From assembly GCF_900129935.1 (NCBI RefSeq), contig NZ_FQXJ01000021.1, positions 16,155-80,154 of the forward strand: a stretch of 64,000 nucleotides of DNA, written 5' to 3'. The position numbers and the translations under genes were made by a program. The notes below the pieces were generated by a model. It was not told the origin of the DNA. It did no database searches and saw only the letters and a list, made by a program, of their open reading frames with translations. The DNA is from Desulfosporosinus lacus DSM 15449. Its GTDB lineage: Bacteria > Bacillota > Desulfitobacteriia > Desulfitobacteriales > Desulfitobacteriaceae. Below, in pieces: positions 62,400 to 64,000 of the stretch (its first letter is position 1; each line of letters starts with the position of its first letter).

Positions 62400-63014
62400 C
62401 TATTTCGCTGGCGCGGACTCCAAAAAAGATGAGGGAAACGTGAATGCTCTAGCTAAAACAAACGCTGCTTGCAATGCCTCTGTCGGGCAAAGGGGAAAAC
62501 ACTCTTTGCAGTCCCAGCACTCTTTGGCGGATATCTCCGGGATGAAGCTAATCTCCCGAGTTTTTCCTTTATCCACAAATGTAATAGCGTGCTTCTTTTT
62601 GACCTCGGCACAGTATCTTACACATAGACCACAATGAATGCAAAATGAAGCATCTTTTTCAAACCGATCCTTGTTTGCGCCGTACTCTTTAGCCAACTCC
62701 TGCAAATCAAAGGCATCCGGGGCATGAGCCAACAATAACTCCAAGATCATTTTTCGAATCCTGTCGATCTTTTCCGACCTGGTTCTTACGACCAAGTCCT
62801 TTTGCACCGGGTAAAGGCAGGCAGCCACGATATTGGTCCGACCGCGAAGGTCTGCTTCAACCGTGCATAAGCGGCAACCTCCATAAGCTTCCAGTTCCTC
62901 GTGGTAACAAAGTGTCGGGATCGATATTCCCGCCTTTTTTGCTGCGTCTAAAATGGTCATGTCTTCACTTGCCGCGACGTCTTTTCCGTCAATCTGTAAA
63001 ATAATTTCACTCAT
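62400..63014 (-). CDS. Iron-sulfur (NuoG/HoxU-like) subunit of an NADH-linked redox complex
   Basis: 204 residues. N-terminal plant-type [2Fe-2S] domain with Cys36, Cys47, Cys50 and Cys66; then a NuoG-like linker (SEKIDRIRKMILELLLA). Where NuoG and HoxU carry the His-Cys3 [4Fe-4S] site, this protein reads AHAPDAFDLQEL without cysteines, so that cluster is absent. Two [4Fe-4S] motifs follow: Cys125/128/131/135 and Cys166/169/172/176. It ends without a catalytic domain. 4 nt after the NuoF-like gene; likely passes electrons from it to a hydrogenase, formate dehydrogenase or other partner outside the window. Confidence 0.88.
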   Translation of the reverse strand: MSEIILQIDGKDVAASEDMTILDAAKKAGISIPTLCYHEELEAYGGCRLCTVEADLRGRTNIVAACLYPVQKDLVVRTRSEKIDRIRKMILELLLAHAPDAFDLQELAKEYGANKDRFEKDASFCIHCGLCVRYCAEVKKKHAITFVDKGKTREISFIPEISAKECWDCKECFPLCPTEALQAAFVLARAFTFPSSFLESAPAK

Positions 63015-63018
63015 TTTT

Positions 63019-64000
63019 CTACGCTCCCTCTAAAGCAATCAGTTCCTTGCAGAAATGGGCCGGACACCGTTGCTCCTTGATGTGCGCCTCGAATTCATCT
63101 CTAAAGTGTTTTAACATGCTCAATAACGGTTTTTGAACACTCCTGCCCAAGGAACAAAGGGCCGCTTCGCCGATGACCTCGGATAATTCCTCCAAAAGCT
63201 CAATATCCCCTTCTACTCCCTTGCCTTTCGTCATATTCGTCAGGATATTAAGCATCTGCCGGATGCCTTCACGGCAGGGAACGCATTTGCCGCAGGATTC
63301 ACCCGAGAGGAACTCAAGGAAGTACCTGGCGACTTCCACTAAACAAGTATCTTCATCCATCATCAACATGTCACCTGCGCCCATTGAGGCTCCCAGTTTT
63401 GACAGCACATCAAAATCCAAAGGGTTGTCGATGAGACTCTCGGGAATCGTCCCCCCCATGGGTCCTCCAAAGTGAATCGCCTTAAGTTTCTTTCCCTTGG
63501 GAATTCCACCGCCAAAGTCGTAGACAATGTCTCGGAGGGAGGTACCCATGGGAACTTCTACCACCGCCGAATTACAGACATGACCCGATAAGGAGATGAG
63601 TTTTGTACCCTTACTCCCTTCGGTCCCTATACTGTTATACCATTCTGAGCTCCTCCCGATGATCAGAGGCACATTGGCCCAGGTTTCCACGTTGTTCAGG
63701 TTACTGGGCCTATCCCAAATACCGCTTACCGAAGTCCGGATATATTTCGGTCTCGGCTCGGGAGCCTTCCCTTCGATTGATCTCATTAAGGCGCTGGACT
63801 CGCCTGATACGAAGATCCCGACATCAAAATGTACCTCCACCTTAAAGTCAAAGCCGGAGCCAAGGATAGTTTCTCCCAGAAGTCCGTATTCCTCCGCCTG
63901 GGCCAGGGCAATATCAAGATTCTTTCTTAACTCCGGAGTGTCATGCCGAGTGTAAATGAATCCTTGATGTGAACCGATAGCATAGGCCCCGATGATCAAG
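63019..64000 (-). CDS. NuoF/HydB-like NADH-binding flavoprotein (5' end outside window)
   Basis: About 326 C-terminal residues. Visible are the FMN/NADH region remnant VSGESSALMRSIEGKAPEPRPK, the NNVETWANVPLII segment, the SLBB domain (about 130-200 of the fragment) and the [4Fe-4S] site ESCGKCVPCREG with a distal Cys in ALCSLG. It ends CPAHFCKELIALEGA, where longer homologs continue into a ferredoxin domain that is missing here. Oxidises NADH and feeds the iron-sulfur subunit downstream. The reading frame is open to the window edge. Confidence 0.92.
   Translation of the reverse strand, partial: LIIGAYAIGSHQGFIYTRHDTPELRKNLDIALAQAEEYGLLGETILGSGFDFKVEVHFDVGIFVSGESSALMRSIEGKAPEPRPKYIRTSVSGIWDRPSNLNNVETWANVPLIIGRSSEWYNSIGTEGSKGTKLISLSGHVCNSAVVEVPMGTSLRDIVYDFGGGIPKGKKLKAIHFGGPMGGTIPESLIDNPLDFDVLSKLGASMGAGDMLMMDEDTCLVEVARYFLEFLSGESCGKCVPCREGIRQMLNILTNMTKGKGVEGDIELLEELSEVIGEAALCSLGRSVQKPLLSMLKHFRDEFEAHIKEQRCPAHFCKELIALEGA

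Overview
The window comes from a low-to-mid-GC, spore-forming Firmicute of the Peptococcaceae / Desulfitobacteriaceae type (Desulfosporosinus or Desulfitobacterium-like). The signs are the rplK-rpoBC-str-S10-spc-alpha supercluster, sigH, cwlD, a CarD-family regulator, an EF-Tu with a four-cysteine insertion, strong AGGAGG ribosome binding sites with many GTG/TTG starts, and T-box and L10-type leaders. The genus is an inference. Nearly all genes lie on the minus strand, so transcription runs from high to low coordinates.

Region 1 (1-8153): the arginine/carbamoyl phosphate operon argC-argJ-argB-argD-carA-carB (carB cut by the window edge). A consensus promoter overlaid by two ARG-box-like operators sits before argC. 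The argB-argD and argD-carA gaps hold structured extragenic repeats, including a 131-bp unit present nearly three times.

Region 2 (8163-14351): an ECF sigma factor, a membrane protein and an M20 amidohydrolase form an operon behind a sigmaW-like promoter, followed by a terminator. Upstream lie an arginase, a 443-bp foldback (MITE-like) element containing the same repeat family as region 1, a short MltG-like protein without a catalytic domain, a membrane-anchored HTH-like protein and the cortex amidase cwlD.

Region 3 (14311-47163): the translation/transcription block: rpsI-rplM, truA, rplQ-rpoA-rpsD-rpsK-rpsM-rpmJ-infA-map-adk-secY, the spc and S10 operons, tuf-fusA-rpsG-rpsL, an L7Ae-like protein, rpoC-rpoB, rplL-rplJ-rplA-rplK, nusG, secE, rpmG. 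Separate promoters and leaders are visible before rplM, rplC, rpoB, rplJ and rpmG.

Region 4 (47400-58940): initiator tRNA-Met and tRNA-Thr, sigH, rlmB, a folA-thyA pair that looks inserted, mrnC, cysS-cysE behind a cysteine T-box, gltX, ispF, ispD, a PIN-TRAM membrane protein and carD.

Region 5 (58940-64000): accessory DNA of mixed origin. It holds a small MazG-like protein, a decayed molybdopterin oxidoreductase, a rubredoxin with an unusual C-X4-C knuckle, an 86-residue unknown protein, an orphan radical SAM/SPASM enzyme, and the end of an operon for a NuoF/NuoG-like NADH-oxidising module. I found no CRISPR array, prophage or complete insertion sequence. The least explained items are the repeat family with the foldback element, the ECF-amidohydrolase operon and the orphan SPASM enzyme.
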